The notes: generated by a model not told the origin, from the letters alone. 64,000 nucleotides of DNA from Gillisella taibaishanensis (GCF_001938985.1 NZ_MKIN01000015.1:51805-115804), one strand, 5' to 3'; counted from the first letter of the stretch, positions 1-9,151 are shown. A program made the numbers and translations.

Positions 1-100
1 GTCACCCGTTTCCTCCCGGCGGCGTGCAGGGGCAAAGTCATCCGCCCTGCCGCCATTGTCAATCGTCTTGCCGAACGCTGTCACACGGTCTGGGCATTCT

Positions 101-259
101 TTACTTGCGCAGGATCACCCAGATCGCATGAATAATGCCCGGCAAATAGCCGCACAAGGTGAGAAGAATATTCAGCCAGAATTGCAACCCCAGGCCGACT
201 TGAAGAAAAACGCCAACCGGCGGCAGGACGATTGCCAGCAAAATACGAATGATATCCAT
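101..259 (-). CDS. YqaE/Pmp3-family small membrane protein
   Basis: A 52-residue, almost wholly hydrophobic protein of the UPF0057/Pmp3 (YqaE) family, which sits in the cytoplasmic membrane and in other organisms affects membrane potential and salt or stress tolerance. The sequence shows two membrane helices: an N-terminal one with a PPVGVF turn (residues about 13-18) and a second one containing CGYLPGIIHA (36-45), both typical of the family. The ATG at 259 was chosen because an AAAGGA ribosome site lies just upstream and because 52 residues is the usual family length; an in-frame upstream extension to 433 has no family similarity. It lies 85 bases beyond the end of the ornithine cyclodeaminase gene on the same strand. 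Its physiological role here is not shown by context. Confidence 0.85.
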   Translation of the reverse strand: MDIIRILLAIVLPPVGVFLQVGLGLQFWLNILLTLCGYLPGIIHAIWVILRK

Positions 260-344
260 GAAAGATCCTTTCTCGTGTTCACATATCTCTCCAGAAATGG
301 GGATCACGACAAAAGGATCCATAGAATGGATCATGAAATTTTCG

Positions 345-1406
345 TTAGACGCTGCCGACAGTCTTGCTGCGCAGGAGCATGCCATAGAGATCACGCGGCT
401 CGTCTGGATCGGCCAGCAGATCGAGTTCCGCATAAAGGCCAGTCTCGGTCAGCTTCGCGCGCACATAGCGCAGCGCCGAAAAATCCTCGATGGCAAAGCC
501 GACGGAATCAAACAGGGTGATCTGGCGCGAATCGCTGCGGCCCAAGGCGCGGCCCGTCATCACCTCCCAGAGCTCCGTCACCGGATGATCCGCTGGCATC
601 TGCTGGATTTCGCCCTCGATCCGGGTCTGCGGCGGATATTCGACGAAAATGTCAGAACGGCTGAGAATGTCGCGGTGCAGCTCGGTCTTGCCGGGGCAGT
701 CGCCACCAACAGCGTTGATATGGACGCCGGGGCCAACCATGTTGTCGGTGAGGATCGTTGCACATTGCTTGTCGGCGGTGACTGTCGTGATGATATCGGC
801 ACCCTCGACCGCCTCCTGCGACGAGGTGCAGAGCGTGACGTCTAGACCGCTGCCGGCCAGATTGCGGCGGCATTTCTCACTGGCGCTACGGTCGATGTCG
901 TAAAGCCTCAAATGGGTAACGCCGCATAGCGCCTTGAAGGCGAGCGCCTGAAATTCCGCCTGCGCGCCGTTGCCGATCACCGCCATCGTGTGGGAATCGG
1001 GCCGGGCCAAATATTTGGCCGCCAGTGCCGAAGTCGCGGCGGTGCGAAGCGCCGTCAGAATAGTCATTTCCGAGAGCAGCATCGGATAACCATTACCCAC
1101 ATCAGACAGCACGCCGAAAGCGGTCACGGTCTGACGCCCCTGCCGCATGTTTTTCGGATGACCGTTGACATATTTGAAGCCATAGAGCGTGCCGTCGCTG
1201 GTCGGCATCAACTCGATCACGCCATCGCTGGAATGCGAAGCAATGCGCGGCGACTTGTCGAAGATCTCCCATCGGCGGAAATCCTCCTCGATGGTGGCGG
1301 CGAGCTCGATAAGAAAACTCTCGACCCCCACCCGCCAAACCAGCTTCATCATGTGATCGACGCTGACGAAGGGGACGATATTCAGATTGGCGATCGCAGT
1401 CATCAT
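345..1406 (-). CDS. ocd: Ornithine cyclodeaminase
   Basis: Converts L-ornithine to L-proline and ammonia with bound NAD, a cytosolic step of arginine catabolism. The protein is 353 residues, the normal length for the ornithine cyclodeaminase/mu-crystallin family. It has the conserved segment LTALRTAATSALAAKYL (about 118-134) and the dinucleotide-binding motif GNGAQA (145-150) that opens the Rossmann domain. The tail region with DSVGFAIEDFSALRYV is also typical. Its ATG overlaps the stop of the upstream arginase by four bases, so the two are translationally coupled: arginase makes ornithine and this enzyme uses it. The same pairing is known on Agrobacterium Ti plasmids (arc/ocd of opine catabolism) and in chromosomal arginine degradation; which of the two this locus reflects cannot be told from sequence alone. 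Confidence 0.93.
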   Translation of the reverse strand: MMTAIANLNIVPFVSVDHMMKLVWRVGVESFLIELAATIEEDFRRWEIFDKSPRIASHSSDGVIELMPTSDGTLYGFKYVNGHPKNMRQGRQTVTAFGVLSDVGNGYPMLLSEMTILTALRTAATSALAAKYLARPDSHTMAVIGNGAQAEFQALAFKALCGVTHLRLYDIDRSASEKCRRNLAGSGLDVTLCTSSQEAVEGADIITTVTADKQCATILTDNMVGPGVHINAVGGDCPGKTELHRDILSRSDIFVEYPPQTRIEGEIQQMPADHPVTELWEVMTGRALGRSDSRQITLFDSVGFAIEDFSALRYVRAKLTETGLYAELDLLADPDEPRDLYGMLLRSKTVGSV

Positions 1407-2335
1407 GTACTCCCGGCAAAATCGCGCGTGGGGCGGTCCATGACCTGCCGTCCCATCAGGCTGGCGGTCAGGTCGGCCATCAGGATGGCCGTACGACCCC
1501 GCTCGTCGAGGAAAGGATTGAGTTCGACCAGATCGAGGCTGGTAACGAGGCCGCTGTCATGCAGCATTTCCATCACAAGATGCGCCTCGCGAAAGGTAGC
1601 GCCACCGGGCACCGTGGTGCCAACGGCCGGCGCGATCATCGGATCGAGAAAATCGACATCGAAGCTGACGTGCAGCAAACCGTTTGCCGCGCGGACCTTG
1701 TCGATAAAGCTGCGCAACAGCACCGCCACCCCGTGCTCGTCGATCATCCGCATGTCATGCACTGTCATCTCGGTGCGCTTCAGCGCCGCCCGCTCAGCCG
1801 GATCGACGCTGCGGATGCCGATCATTGCCATGTGGGCGGGATCGACGGCCTTGGCGAGATCAGGAAAATAGCCGGAAAAACCGGGCTGGCCGGTGAAATA
1901 GGCGACAGGCGTGCCGTGCAGGTTGCCGCTCTCAGTGCTGTCGAGCGTATGGAAATCGGTATGGGCGTCGAGCCATAGTACGAACAGCGGGCGCCCCTGT
2001 TCCACCGCCCGCCGCGCCAAGCCCGGCACCGTGCCGGCCGATAGCGCATGGTCGCCACCAAGAAAGATCGGCATGGCCGCCGCACTTTCGAGATAAGAAA
2101 CTTCCGAAAGCGCTTCGATCCAGGCGACCGTCTCCGGCAGGTGATGCACGGCCGGATTGGGATGCGTGAGGGCTTTGAACGGCGCTGGCGCGATATTGCC
2201 GAGATCGGTCACGCGATGACCAAGCTCTTCCAGCATCGGGGCGAGGCCCGCGATGCGCAGCGCGCTCGGGCCCATCTCACAACCCAGCCTGCCTGCCCCG
2301 ATCTGCAGGGGAACTCCGATCAACGTCACGTCCAT
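1403..2335 (-). CDS. arcB/rocF-like: Arginase
   Basis: Hydrolyses arginine to ornithine and urea. The ureohydrolase metal-binding motifs are all present in the 310-residue form: GGDHALS (93-99), DAHTDFHT (123-130), SGNLHGTP (136-143) and SFDVDFLDP (224-232), which supply the Mn ligands. Length matches bacterial arginases. The start at 2335 is preferred over an upstream in-frame extension to 2446 because it is preceded by AGGAGA and because MDVTLIGVPLQ is the usual arginase N-terminus; the extension would also overlap the divergent regulator. It is first in an operon with ornithine cyclodeaminase. The divergent Lrp/AsnC gene 78 bases away is the likely arginine-responsive regulator. The symbol is tentative; the enzyme class is secure. 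Confidence 0.93.
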   Translation of the reverse strand: MDVTLIGVPLQIGAGRLGCEMGPSALRIAGLAPMLEELGHRVTDLGNIAPAPFKALTHPNPAVHHLPETVAWIEALSEVSYLESAAAMPIFLGGDHALSAGTVPGLARRAVEQGRPLFVLWLDAHTDFHTLDSTESGNLHGTPVAYFTGQPGFSGYFPDLAKAVDPAHMAMIGIRSVDPAERAALKRTEMTVHDMRMIDEHGVAVLLRSFIDKVRAANGLLHVSFDVDFLDPMIAPAVGTTVPGGATFREAHLVMEMLHDSGLVTSLDLVELNPFLDERGRTAILMADLTASLMGRQVMDRPTRDFAGST

Positions 2336-2413
2336 GTGCGTCTCCTGTTCTAGAATATAGTCAACCACCTGATACCGGCGATTTGAACGATATAGATTGG
2401 CAATTTTATCGAT

Positions 2414-2902
2414 ATGGCTTACCGTTATGGCAGTTTTATTGCTCAAAATGGAAAATCAGTGGACGATCTTGACGAAAAGCTGATCACGCTGCTGCGCCAT
2501 AATGGCCGGCGCAGCATTTCCGACCTGGCGCTGGAAGCCCGCGCCTCGCGCGCCACGGTCAGGGCCCGGCTGGAGCGGCTGGAACGCGACGGCACCATTC
2601 TGGGCTATACCGTCATCCTGCGGGCCGACACTGTTGACCTCGGCGTGCGTGGCATCATGATGATCGAGATCGAGGGCCATGTCACCGACAAGGTGATCCG
2701 CGCCCTGAGCGGCTTTCCCGAAATTTCCGCCATTCACTCCACCAACGGTCGTTGGGACCTGATCGTCGAGCTCGGCGCTGCAACGCTGACCGACTTCGAC
2801 GGCGTGCTGCGCCGCGTGCGGCTGGTGCCTGGCATCACCAACAGCGAAACCAGTCTGATCCTCTCGACACCGCGCTCCACTCGGGCGAGGCTGTCGCCGT
2901 GA
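2414..2902 (+). CDS. Lrp/AsnC family transcriptional regulator
   Basis: A 162-residue Lrp/AsnC-type regulator, expected to bind DNA as a dimer or octamer and to sense an amino acid. The N-terminal winged helix-turn-helix spans about residues 17-70 (DDLDEKLITLLRHNGRRSIS followed by a SRATVRARLERLE recognition region), and a RAM/AsnC ligand-binding domain follows (about 78-150, with GRWDLIVEL). It is divergent from the arginase-ornithine cyclodeaminase operon with 78 bases between the starts. That arrangement is typical of Lrp-type activators of arginine or proline catabolism, so arginine or ornithine is the probable effector by inference. The start is the only ATG at the beginning of the frame; an alternative at a downstream methionine would delete the helix-turn-helix. 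Confidence 0.88.
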   Translation: MAYRYGSFIAQNGKSVDDLDEKLITLLRHNGRRSISDLALEARASRATVRARLERLERDGTILGYTVILRADTVDLGVRGIMMIEIEGHVTDKVIRALSGFPEISAIHSTNGRWDLIVELGAATLTDFDGVLRRVRLVPGITNSETSLILSTPRSTRARLSP

Positions 2903-3036
2903 GTGCGGGCATCACTCCAGCGGCCTACGCCGCTGTAGCACTTTAATCTGCTGCATGATTTTTACCTTAACTCGATCCAGACCCAAGGTGGAAATTATGC
3001 AGTAATGACAACGCAGAAAACCAAAAAAGGGGAACC

Positions 3037-3804
3037 ATGACAGATCGATTGAAGGGAAAAATTGCCATCATTTCCGGTGGTGCAACCGGCATGGGCGGCG
3101 CGGCTTCGCGCCTGTTTGCTGCTGAAGGCGCTAGCGTCGCCATCATCGACCGCAACGGCACCGAAGCCGAAAAGACGGTCGCGGACATCCGGGCGGCTGG
3201 CGGCATAGCCGATTTCTGGGTGGCTGACGTCTCTGAAGAAGCCGCCGTGCAGAGCGCCGTCAAAGGCGTTGAGGACCGGTTTGGCCCCGTCACCGTGCTG
3301 TTCAACCATGCCGGCACGATCGTCATCAAGCCATTTCTCGAAACCACGCTTGAGGAATGGGACTGGCTTCACGCGGTCAATGTCCGCTCGATGTTTCTGA
3401 TGACGCGGGCGGTGCTGCCGGGCATGATCGCCGCGGGCGGCGGATCGATCGTCTGCACCTCATCAATCTCGGCAGTGGCGGCAACGCCGATGGAAGTGCT
3501 CTATGATACGACCAAGGGCGCGGTGCATATGTTCGCCCGTGCGATCGGCATCGAATTCCGTGATCGCAACATTCGCTGCAACGCTGTCTGCCCCGGCTTC
3601 ATCCGCACCCCGCATGGCCTTAAGGAAGTGGCGGAACTACAGGCGCTCGGGGTCGATGTCTCCGATGCCGCCATCGCAGCTCAGCAAGGCCGGATCGGCG
3701 AGCCTGAAGACGTGGCCCGCGCCGCACTCTATCTCGCCAGCGATGAATCCCGCTTCGTCAACGGTGTGCACCTCTTCGTCGATAACGGCTTTACCGCCAT
3801 CTGA
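3037..3804 (+). CDS. SDR family NAD(P)-dependent oxidoreductase
   Basis: A classical short-chain dehydrogenase/reductase of 255 residues. It shows the cofactor motif GGATGMG (14-20), an acidic residue after beta-2 (IIDRN, D38) that suggests NAD preference, NHAG in place of the usual NNAG (90-93), the catalytic serine region TSSIS (141-145) and the YDTTK catalytic pair (Y156, K160). The C-terminal DVARAALYLASDESRFVNG is typical of the family. The substrate is not deducible; enzymes of this type act on sugars, polyols and 3-oxoacyl compounds. It is a single gene 134 bases after the Lrp regulator, preceded by an AAAGGGG ribosome site, and ends just before a strong bidirectional hairpin. It is annotated by family only. 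Confidence 0.85.
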   Translation: MTDRLKGKIAIISGGATGMGGAASRLFAAEGASVAIIDRNGTEAEKTVADIRAAGGIADFWVADVSEEAAVQSAVKGVEDRFGPVTVLFNHAGTIVIKPFLETTLEEWDWLHAVNVRSMFLMTRAVLPGMIAAGGGSIVCTSSISAVAATPMEVLYDTTKGAVHMFARAIGIEFRDRNIRCNAVCPGFIRTPHGLKEVAELQALGVDVSDAAIAAQQGRIGEPEDVARAALYLASDESRFVNGVHLFVDNGFTAI

Positions 3805-3837
3805 CATCGGCCCTTTTGGGGCATGGGCTCCAAAAGG

Positions 3838-3872
3838 AAGAGGCCGTGCGAGCATGCCCGCACGGCCTCTTT
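3838..3872. terminator. Bidirectional intrinsic terminator
   Basis: A perfect 12-base stem (arms 3838-3849 and 3860-3871, core GAGGCCGTGC) closes a 10-base loop and runs into a short T tract on the plus strand, with the matching A run on the other side. It sits between the convergent SDR gene and the mutarotase gene, so it can end transcription from both sides. Confidence 0.8.
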
Positions 3873-3947
3873 CGGCGCAGCCCCTTGATGCGAGGCCGCC
3901 GCCATTTGCAGCTGCAGGTCCACCATTGCAGCTGCCACAACCAAGGG

Positions 3948-4379
3948 TCACTTAGGGTATATCACGCCTTTCTTAAGAATGACATTGGCATAAAGCCGTG
4001 GTTCACTGGTTTGCACAACTGTATGTGCGGCCTTGACCCGAGGATAAAAATCCGGCCCCAGCAGCGGCACGACCGGCTGCTTCGGCTCATGGGCAGCGCA
4101 GCAGGCAATGATTTCCTCATGCACCGGATCAAGCGCATCGCGGTCCTTGCCGACAGTGGAGCGGAAAATTGCTTCCGGCACGAAATCGTCGATTGGCAGA
4201 ACGGACAGGATGGCATCCAGAACAGGGATGAGGCCTACCCCATCGAGACGCACCAAGCGGCGCGCATGTTCGAGCCCCGGATAATTGCCATCGACAATGG
4301 CAATTTCATCGCCATGCCCCATGGCGCGCAGCGTCGACAGCAATTCGGGATTAAGGATGGGGTTGAGACCCTTCAACAT
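3948..4379 (-). CDS. RbsD/FucU family sugar mutarotase
   Basis: A 143-residue protein of the RbsD/FucU fold, whose members interconvert alpha and beta anomers of fucose, ribose and other sugars. The N-terminus MLKGLNPILNPELLSTLRAM followed by GHGDEI (21-26, with the probable catalytic H22) and an aspartate at 30 (IVDGNYP) is the family signature, and the C-terminal YANVILKKGVI is also conserved. Overall it is closer to FucU than to RbsD. Its ATG directly abuts the stop codon of the ROK regulator, so the two are co-transcribed and probably translationally coupled. Because the next locus imports fructose, a role in presenting the right anomer to the transporter or kinase is plausible but inferred. 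Confidence 0.82.
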   Translation of the reverse strand: MLKGLNPILNPELLSTLRAMGHGDEIAIVDGNYPGLEHARRLVRLDGVGLIPVLDAILSVLPIDDFVPEAIFRSTVGKDRDALDPVHEEIIACCAAHEPKQPVVPLLGPDFYPRVKAAHTVVQTSEPRLYANVILKKGVIYPK

Positions 4380-5609
4380 TTACGCAAGCTCCTTGAACAA
4401 CACATTCTGATCCAAAAGATAGCGGGAAAACAGCGGTAGGCTGGCACCGCCAACCGAACGCGCCTGATGCCCCACTACCCCTTCGACGATTTCGGGCATC
4501 AGCACGCCCTGCAGGTCGAGGTCGCCGCAAGCGTCGCGGATCGCCTCGACCAGCCTGTGGCGCACCCATTCGGGAAAGCCGCCATCGATGACGGCGGCGG
4601 AAAAATCGATGATCGAGGCGGCGGCCACGATGGCCTGAGCCAGCGCTGCGGCAGTGTCGCGGATCCAGATCTCCAGCGGCTCGCCATAGTCCACCCAGTC
4701 ACTGGGCGAATACCACAGGGACTGGCTATCCTGTCCATAGTCGCGCAGCAGGTTTTCCAATACGAAGATCGAGGCGACCTTCAGCAATTGCACCGTCTTG
4801 CCGTCGCGCCTTTGCACCGGCAGCGGGCCGACGGCACCCGCCGTCCCGGTGCGCCCGGAAAACAGCGAGGAATTGAGCACGATGCCGCCGCCAACGAAGG
4901 AGCCGAGAAAGAAATAGACGAAATCGGGATAATGCGGCCCCACCCCGAACACCAGTTCGGCAGCGCAGGCGCTGGTGGCATCGTTCTGGATGAAAACCGG
5001 ATAGGCGATCCGGGCAGCAACATCGCCTTTCAGGTCGGTCTCGCGCCAGACATCCATTTCCTCGGCCGGCGCGCCGGTTTCCTCGGCCCAACTCCAGAGC
5101 TCGAACGGTGCGGCTATGCCGACGCCAGCAATGCGCGAACGCTCTGCCACTGACAACCGGCCTTCTATATCGGAAATACCGTCGACGATGAAATCCAGCA
5201 GCAGGCCGGGCATCGGATAAGGATAGGTGCGGCGCACCTCGTGACGGATCGTGCCGACGAAATCCATCAGCACCAGATTGGCGCTACGCCGGCCAATCTT
5301 GACGCCAAAGGAATAGACCGCATCAGGATTGAGCCGCATCGGCACCGAGGGTTGACCAACCCGACCGCGCACGGGCTCACCGCGCACCAGAAGCTTTTCA
5401 CGCTCCAGAACCCGCATGATGACCGTGACCGTCTGTGCGGAAAGGCCGCTGCGCCGTGCTATTTCCGCTTTGGACAAGCTGCCATGCCGGCGCACGAGCG
5501 ACATTACCAGCCGCTCATTATAGGCGCGCACGCCAACCTGGTTGGCACCGCCGCTCGTCTCGAGGGCAGCGGACGGCATGGCCGACCCCGCATTCGTTCC
5601 CTCAGTCAT
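4380..5609 (-). CDS. frcR: ROK family transcriptional regulator of fructose uptake (FrcR-like)
   Basis: A 409-residue ROK (repressor, ORF, kinase) protein. An N-terminal winged helix-turn-helix lies at about 35-75 (KAEIARRSGLSAQTVTVIMR), followed by the ROK sugar-sensing domain (about 100-400), with NDATSACAAEL and GTAGAVG segments. The ATG at 5609 has a GGGAGGAT ribosome site six bases upstream; an in-frame extension to 5678 lacks one. It is divergent from the frcBCAK genes across 454 bases and is followed directly by a mutarotase gene. In Sinorhizobium a ROK-type gene, frcR, neighbours the fructose operon, which is the basis of the symbol. The likely job is repression relieved by fructose or a related sugar; the effector is inferred. 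Confidence 0.85.
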   Translation of the reverse strand: MTEGTNAGSAMPSAALETSGGANQVGVRAYNERLVMSLVRRHGSLSKAEIARRSGLSAQTVTVIMRVLEREKLLVRGEPVRGRVGQPSVPMRLNPDAVYSFGVKIGRRSANLVLMDFVGTIRHEVRRTYPYPMPGLLLDFIVDGISDIEGRLSVAERSRIAGVGIAAPFELWSWAEETGAPAEEMDVWRETDLKGDVAARIAYPVFIQNDATSACAAELVFGVGPHYPDFVYFFLGSFVGGGIVLNSSLFSGRTGTAGAVGPLPVQRRDGKTVQLLKVASIFVLENLLRDYGQDSQSLWYSPSDWVDYGEPLEIWIRDTAAALAQAIVAAASIIDFSAAVIDGGFPEWVRHRLVEAIRDACGDLDLQGVLMPEIVEGVVGHQARSVGGASLPLFSRYLLDQNVLFKELA

Positions 5610-6063
5610 CGACCATCCTCCCAGCCCGTCCGCCCTCGCGCCATTCCGCTGGACCTGAACGGGAATTTCGGAAGCCACTCTCCCCCATCACACGTGAGGG
5701 GTTAGCCGCCATCTCATTGTTTTTCTTCACCCGCCAGGATGATGGATCATCCATTTATCCGGCGAAGCGTCACGGGCGCAAACCAGACTTCGATCCGTGG
5801 CAGACCCAACAAGCCCGCCATTTTCGCCGTTGAATATCAGCACCACAGCACCGCGATACAGGCCCTCCTGCCCGTTCACGATGGCGCCAAGCATGCCACA
5901 GCGAATTAATAATTCAACTCGATTTATTTATTGACAGGGTAGTAGATTAGTGTTTTCTTTGTCCCCGGAAGCATGGGGGGCCAACACGGGAGAGGTGATG
6001 GACCATGCGAACCGGACAGCCCCTTAAGCGGGCTCGTTCATCTTTGTCCTTGGGAGGATCCAT
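5610..6063. promoter_or_regulatory. Divergent frcR / frcB control region
   Basis: These 454 bases carry no convincing gene; the frames crossing them are unlike any family. The stretch at 5905-5935 is distinctly AT-rich with TTAATAATT and ATTTATTTA half-sites around a central spacer, which is the kind of imperfect palindrome bound by ROK repressors. A TTGACA box lies at 5931-5936 immediately after it, but no good -10 hexamer follows at the right distance, so the promoter is only suggested. A GGGAGGAT ribosome site precedes frcB at about 6052. Confidence 0.45.
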
Positions 6064-7089
6064 ATGAAGTCCAATTTGATCGGCGCCACGCTTGGCGCCC
6101 TGGCTCTTGGCGTTGTCTTTTCGTCCGGCGCACATGCCGCTGACGTGTCAGCTTGCCTGATCACCAAAACCGATACCAATCCCTTCTTCGTCAAGATGAA
6201 GGAAGGCGCGACCGCCAAGGCCAAGGAACTGGGCGTTACGCTGAAGTCCTATGCCGGCAAGATCGACGGCGACAGCGAAAGCCAGGTTGCAGCGATTGAA
6301 ACCTGCATCGCCGACGGCGCAAAGGGTATCCTGCTGACCGCTTCCGACACCAAGGGCATCGTTCCTGCCGTCAAGGAAGCACGTGATGCCGGCCTTCTGG
6401 TTATCGCCCTCGACACCCCGCTCGATCCGGTCAACGCCGCCGACGCGACCTTCGCTACAGACAACCTGCTTGCAGGCAAGCTGATCGGCCAGTGGGCTGC
6501 AGCAACGCTCGGTGACAAGGCCAAGGACGCCAAGGTTGCCTTCCTCGACCTGACGCCTGCTCAGCCTTCCGTCGACGTCATGCGCGACCAGGGCTTCATG
6601 ATCGGCTTCGGCATCGACCCGAAGGACCCGACCAAGATCGGCGACGAAAGCGATCCGCGCATCGTTGGCCATGACATCACCAACGGCAATGAAGAAGGCG
6701 GCCGTACGGCCATGGAAAACCTTCTCCAGAAGAACCCGAACATCAACGTCGTTCACACGATCAACGAACCGGCTGCTGCTGGTGCTTACGAAGCCCTCAA
6801 GGCTGTCGGCAAGCAGAAGGACGTGCTGATCGTGTCGGTTGACGGCGGTTGCCCTGGTGTGAAGAACGTCAAGGAAGGCGTTATCGGCGCCACCTCGCAG
6901 CAGTATCCGCTGATGATGGCCGCTCTCGGCATCGAAGCGATCAAGAAGTTCGCCGACACAGGCGCCAAGCCGCAGCCGACCGCTGGCAAGGACTTCTTCG
7001 ACACCGGCGTTTCGCTGGTCACCGACAAGCCGGCCAAGGGCGTTCCGTCGATCGACGTCGCCGAAGGCATGAAGAAGTGCTGGGGCTGA
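6064..7089 (+). CDS. frcB: Fructose ABC transporter, periplasmic binding protein
   Basis: Solute-binding protein of a CUT2-type sugar ABC importer, acting in the periplasm. Length is 341 residues, with a signal peptide of about 25 residues ending at AHA before ADVSAC, then a periplasmic-binding-protein fold of the ribose/fructose class ([16 protein letters not shown] at about 33-48, [13 protein letters not shown] near 175). The sequence and the order binding protein, permease, ATPase, kinase correspond to the Sinorhizobium FrcBCAK fructose system, whose transporter also takes ribose and mannose. Transcription probably begins in the divergent region upstream and is modulated by the ROK protein. 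A stable hairpin follows the stop, as is usual where the binding protein must be made in excess over the membrane parts. Confidence 0.93.
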   Translation: MKSNLIGATLGALALGVVFSSGAHAADVSACLITKTDTNPFFVKMKEGATAKAKELGVTLKSYAGKIDGDSESQVAAIETCIADGAKGILLTASDTKGIVPAVKEARDAGLLVIALDTPLDPVNAADATFATDNLLAGKLIGQWAAATLGDKAKDAKVAFLDLTPAQPSVDVMRDQGFMIGFGIDPKDPTKIGDESDPRIVGHDITNGNEEGGRTAMENLLQKNPNINVVHTINEPAAAGAYEALKAVGKQKDVLIVSVDGGCPGVKNVKEGVIGATSQQYPLMMAALGIEAIKKFADTGAKPQPTAGKDFFDTGVSLVTDKPAKGVPSIDVAEGMKKCWG

Positions 7090-7112
7090 TAAGCACCTGA
7101 CATTGCATAACG

Positions 7113-7136
7113 GAAGGGCGGCTCAGGCCGCCCTTC
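7113..7136 (+). promoter_or_regulatory. Intercistronic stem-loop frcB-frcC
   Basis: A perfect 10-base stem (7113-7122 with 7127-7136, arm GAAGGGCGGC) around a TCAG tetraloop, with no T tract after it. It lies 23 bases after frcB and about 150 before frcC. By analogy with other binding-protein operons it probably protects the frcB message from 3' decay or partly terminates transcription. Confidence 0.65.
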
Positions 7137-7283
7137 TGGTAAGCGCTTTCCGCAACCGAGGGTACGGAAGAGTAAGCGCAGGTTGAATAATGAAAATCTA
7201 CAATGCCGCAGGCCTCCGTCGGCAATTGGTGCTACGGAAGAGCCCGGCCCTCACCTCTAAAGAGGTCTACGGGAGGAAAACCG

Positions 7284-8369
7284 ATGAGCGAGCCCACGAA
7301 AGCCGCCACCAAACCTCATCTTGAATATGAAAACGTGCTGTCTGGTAGCGCGACCGCCGTTGCGCAGTTCGACACCAATGACAAGACGCCGCTGCAGAAA
7401 TTCCAGCATTTTCTGCATTCCAGCCCGGCAGCTGTTCCGCTGATCGTGCTGGTCCTGTCGCTGATCGCATTCGGGGTGATTCTGGGCGGAAAATTCTTCT
7501 CGCCATTCGCCCTGACGCTGATCCTGCAGCAGGTAGCAATCACGGGCATTATCGGCGCGGCGCAGACCTTGGTCATCCTGACCGCCGGCATTGATCTTTC
7601 GGTCGGTGCCATCATGGTTCTTTCGTCCGTCGTCATGGGCCAGTTTGCTGTTCACTACGGCGTCCCAGGTCCGCTTGCCGTGCTCTGCGGCTTTGCGGTA
7701 GGCGGCATTTGCGGCTTCATCAACGGCATCCTCGTCGCCCGCATCAAGCTGCCGCCCTTCATCGTGACACTTGGCATGTGGCAGATCGTACTGGCGTCGA
7801 ACTTCCTTTACTCGGCCAATGAAACCATTCGTTCGCAAGACCTGGTTACCAGCGCACCGATCCTGCAACTCTTTGGCGAAAATATTCGCGTCGGCGGCGC
7901 AGTGCTTACCTATGGCGTTATCGCGCTCGCCGTGCTGGTTGCCGTCCTCTGGTATGTCTTGAACAACACTGCTTGGGGCCGTCATCTATACGCGGTCGGC
8001 GACGATCCGGCTGCTGCCGAATTGTCGGGCGTCAACGTCAAGCGCATGCTGATCTCGGTCTATACGCTGTCTGGCCTGATCTGCGCGCTTGGTGGCTGGG
8101 CGATGATAGGCCGTATCGGTTCGGTTTCTCCGACCGCCGGCCAGTTTGCCAATATCGAATCGATCACCGCCGTGGTGATTGGCGGCATGTCGCTTTTCGG
8201 CGGCCGTGGCTCCATCCTCGGCATGATGTTCGGCGCTCTTATCGTCGGCGTCTTCCAGCTCGGCCTGCGCATGGCCGGCACCGACCCGCAGTGGACTTAT
8301 ATGTTGATCGGCGTGCTGATCATCGCTGCTGTGGCAATCGACCAATGGATCAGAAAGGTAGCAGGCTAA
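7284..8369 (+). CDS. frcC: Fructose ABC transporter, permease
   Basis: Membrane component of the fructose importer, 361 residues, with about eight to ten hydrophobic segments from residue 50 onward and the long soluble N-terminus typical of FrcC. CUT2 permease hallmarks include TAGIDLSVGAIM near residue 100 and the C-terminal GGMSLFGGRGSILG, the cytoplasmic loop that contacts the ATPase. The ATG at 7284 is preceded by GGGAGGAAAA; an upstream start at 7203 adds residues with no family match. Its stop overlaps the ATPase start by one base (TAATG). Confidence 0.92.
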   Translation: MSEPTKAATKPHLEYENVLSGSATAVAQFDTNDKTPLQKFQHFLHSSPAAVPLIVLVLSLIAFGVILGGKFFSPFALTLILQQVAITGIIGAAQTLVILTAGIDLSVGAIMVLSSVVMGQFAVHYGVPGPLAVLCGFAVGGICGFINGILVARIKLPPFIVTLGMWQIVLASNFLYSANETIRSQDLVTSAPILQLFGENIRVGGAVLTYGVIALAVLVAVLWYVLNNTAWGRHLYAVGDDPAAAELSGVNVKRMLISVYTLSGLICALGGWAMIGRIGSVSPTAGQFANIESITAVVIGGMSLFGGRGSILGMMFGALIVGVFQLGLRMAGTDPQWTYMLIGVLIIAAVAIDQWIRKVAG

Positions 8370-9151
8370 TGGCTCAGGACCCTATTCTCACCGCCCGTGG
8401 CCTCGTGAAGCGCTATGGCCGCGTCACCGCTCTCGACCGTGCCGATTTCGACCTCTATCCCGGCGAAATCCTCGCCGTGATCGGCGACAATGGCGCGGGC
8501 AAGTCCTCGCTGATCAAGGCGATTTCCGGTGCTGTTACGCCTGACGAAGGCGAGATCAAGCTGGAAGGCCAGCAGATCAACTTCCGCTCGCCAATCGACG
8601 CGCGCAAGGCCGGCATCGAAACCGTCTATCAGAACCTGGCTTTGTCGCCGGCCCTGTCGATTGCCGATAACATGTTCCTGGGTCGCGAAATCCGGAAGCC
8701 AGGCATCATGGGCAGCGTCTTCCGCGCTCTCGACAAGCCGGCGATGGAAAAATTTGCCCGCGACAAGCTGTCGGAACTCGGCCTGATGACCATCCAGAAC
8801 ATCAACCAGGCGGTTGAAACCCTGTCTGGCGGTCAGCGTCAGGGCGTTGCCGTGGCCCGTGCCGCCGCCTTCGGCTCGAAAGTGGTGATCCTCGACGAGC
8901 CGACGGCAGCGCTCGGCGTCAAGGAAAGCCGTCGCGTGCTGGAACTGATCCAGGACGTGCGCTCACGCGGCATGCCGATCGTGCTGATCTCGCACAATAT
9001 GCCGCATGTGTTCGAAGTGGCCGACCGCATCCATATCCACCGGCTCGGTCGTCGCCTCTGCGTGATTAATCCGAAGGATTACACCATGTCGGATGCAGTT
9101 GCCTTCATGACCGGCGCCAAGGAGGCCCCGGCGGAAGTGATGGCCGCATGA
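8369..9151 (+). CDS. frcA: Fructose ABC transporter, ATP-binding protein
   Basis: A single-domain ABC ATPase of 260 residues that powers fructose uptake. Walker A is GDNGAGKSS (39-47), the signature LSGGQ is at 152-156, followed by Walker B VVILDEPTAAL (172-182) and the H-loop region ISHNM. Most CUT2 systems use a double-length ATPase of about 500 residues; the single-domain form is characteristic of the Frc system. It overlaps frcC by one base and frcK by four bases, so the three are tightly coupled. Confidence 0.92.
   Translation: MAQDPILTARGLVKRYGRVTALDRADFDLYPGEILAVIGDNGAGKSSLIKAISGAVTPDEGEIKLEGQQINFRSPIDARKAGIETVYQNLALSPALSIADNMFLGREIRKPGIMGSVFRALDKPAMEKFARDKLSELGLMTIQNINQAVETLSGGQRQGVAVARAAAFGSKVVILDEPTAALGVKESRRVLELIQDVRSRGMPIVLISHNMPHVFEVADRIHIHRLGRRLCVINPKDYTMSDAVAFMTGAKEAPAEVMAA

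Noticed and set aside
2336..2446. N-terminal extension of arginase to 2446
   Set aside because: It would overlap the divergent regulator, and the arginase core begins at 2335 after a good ribosome site.
6148..6756. Long minus-strand frame opposite frcB
   Set aside because: It is the antisense shadow of a high-GC coding gene; it has no family likeness, and frcB is unmistakable.
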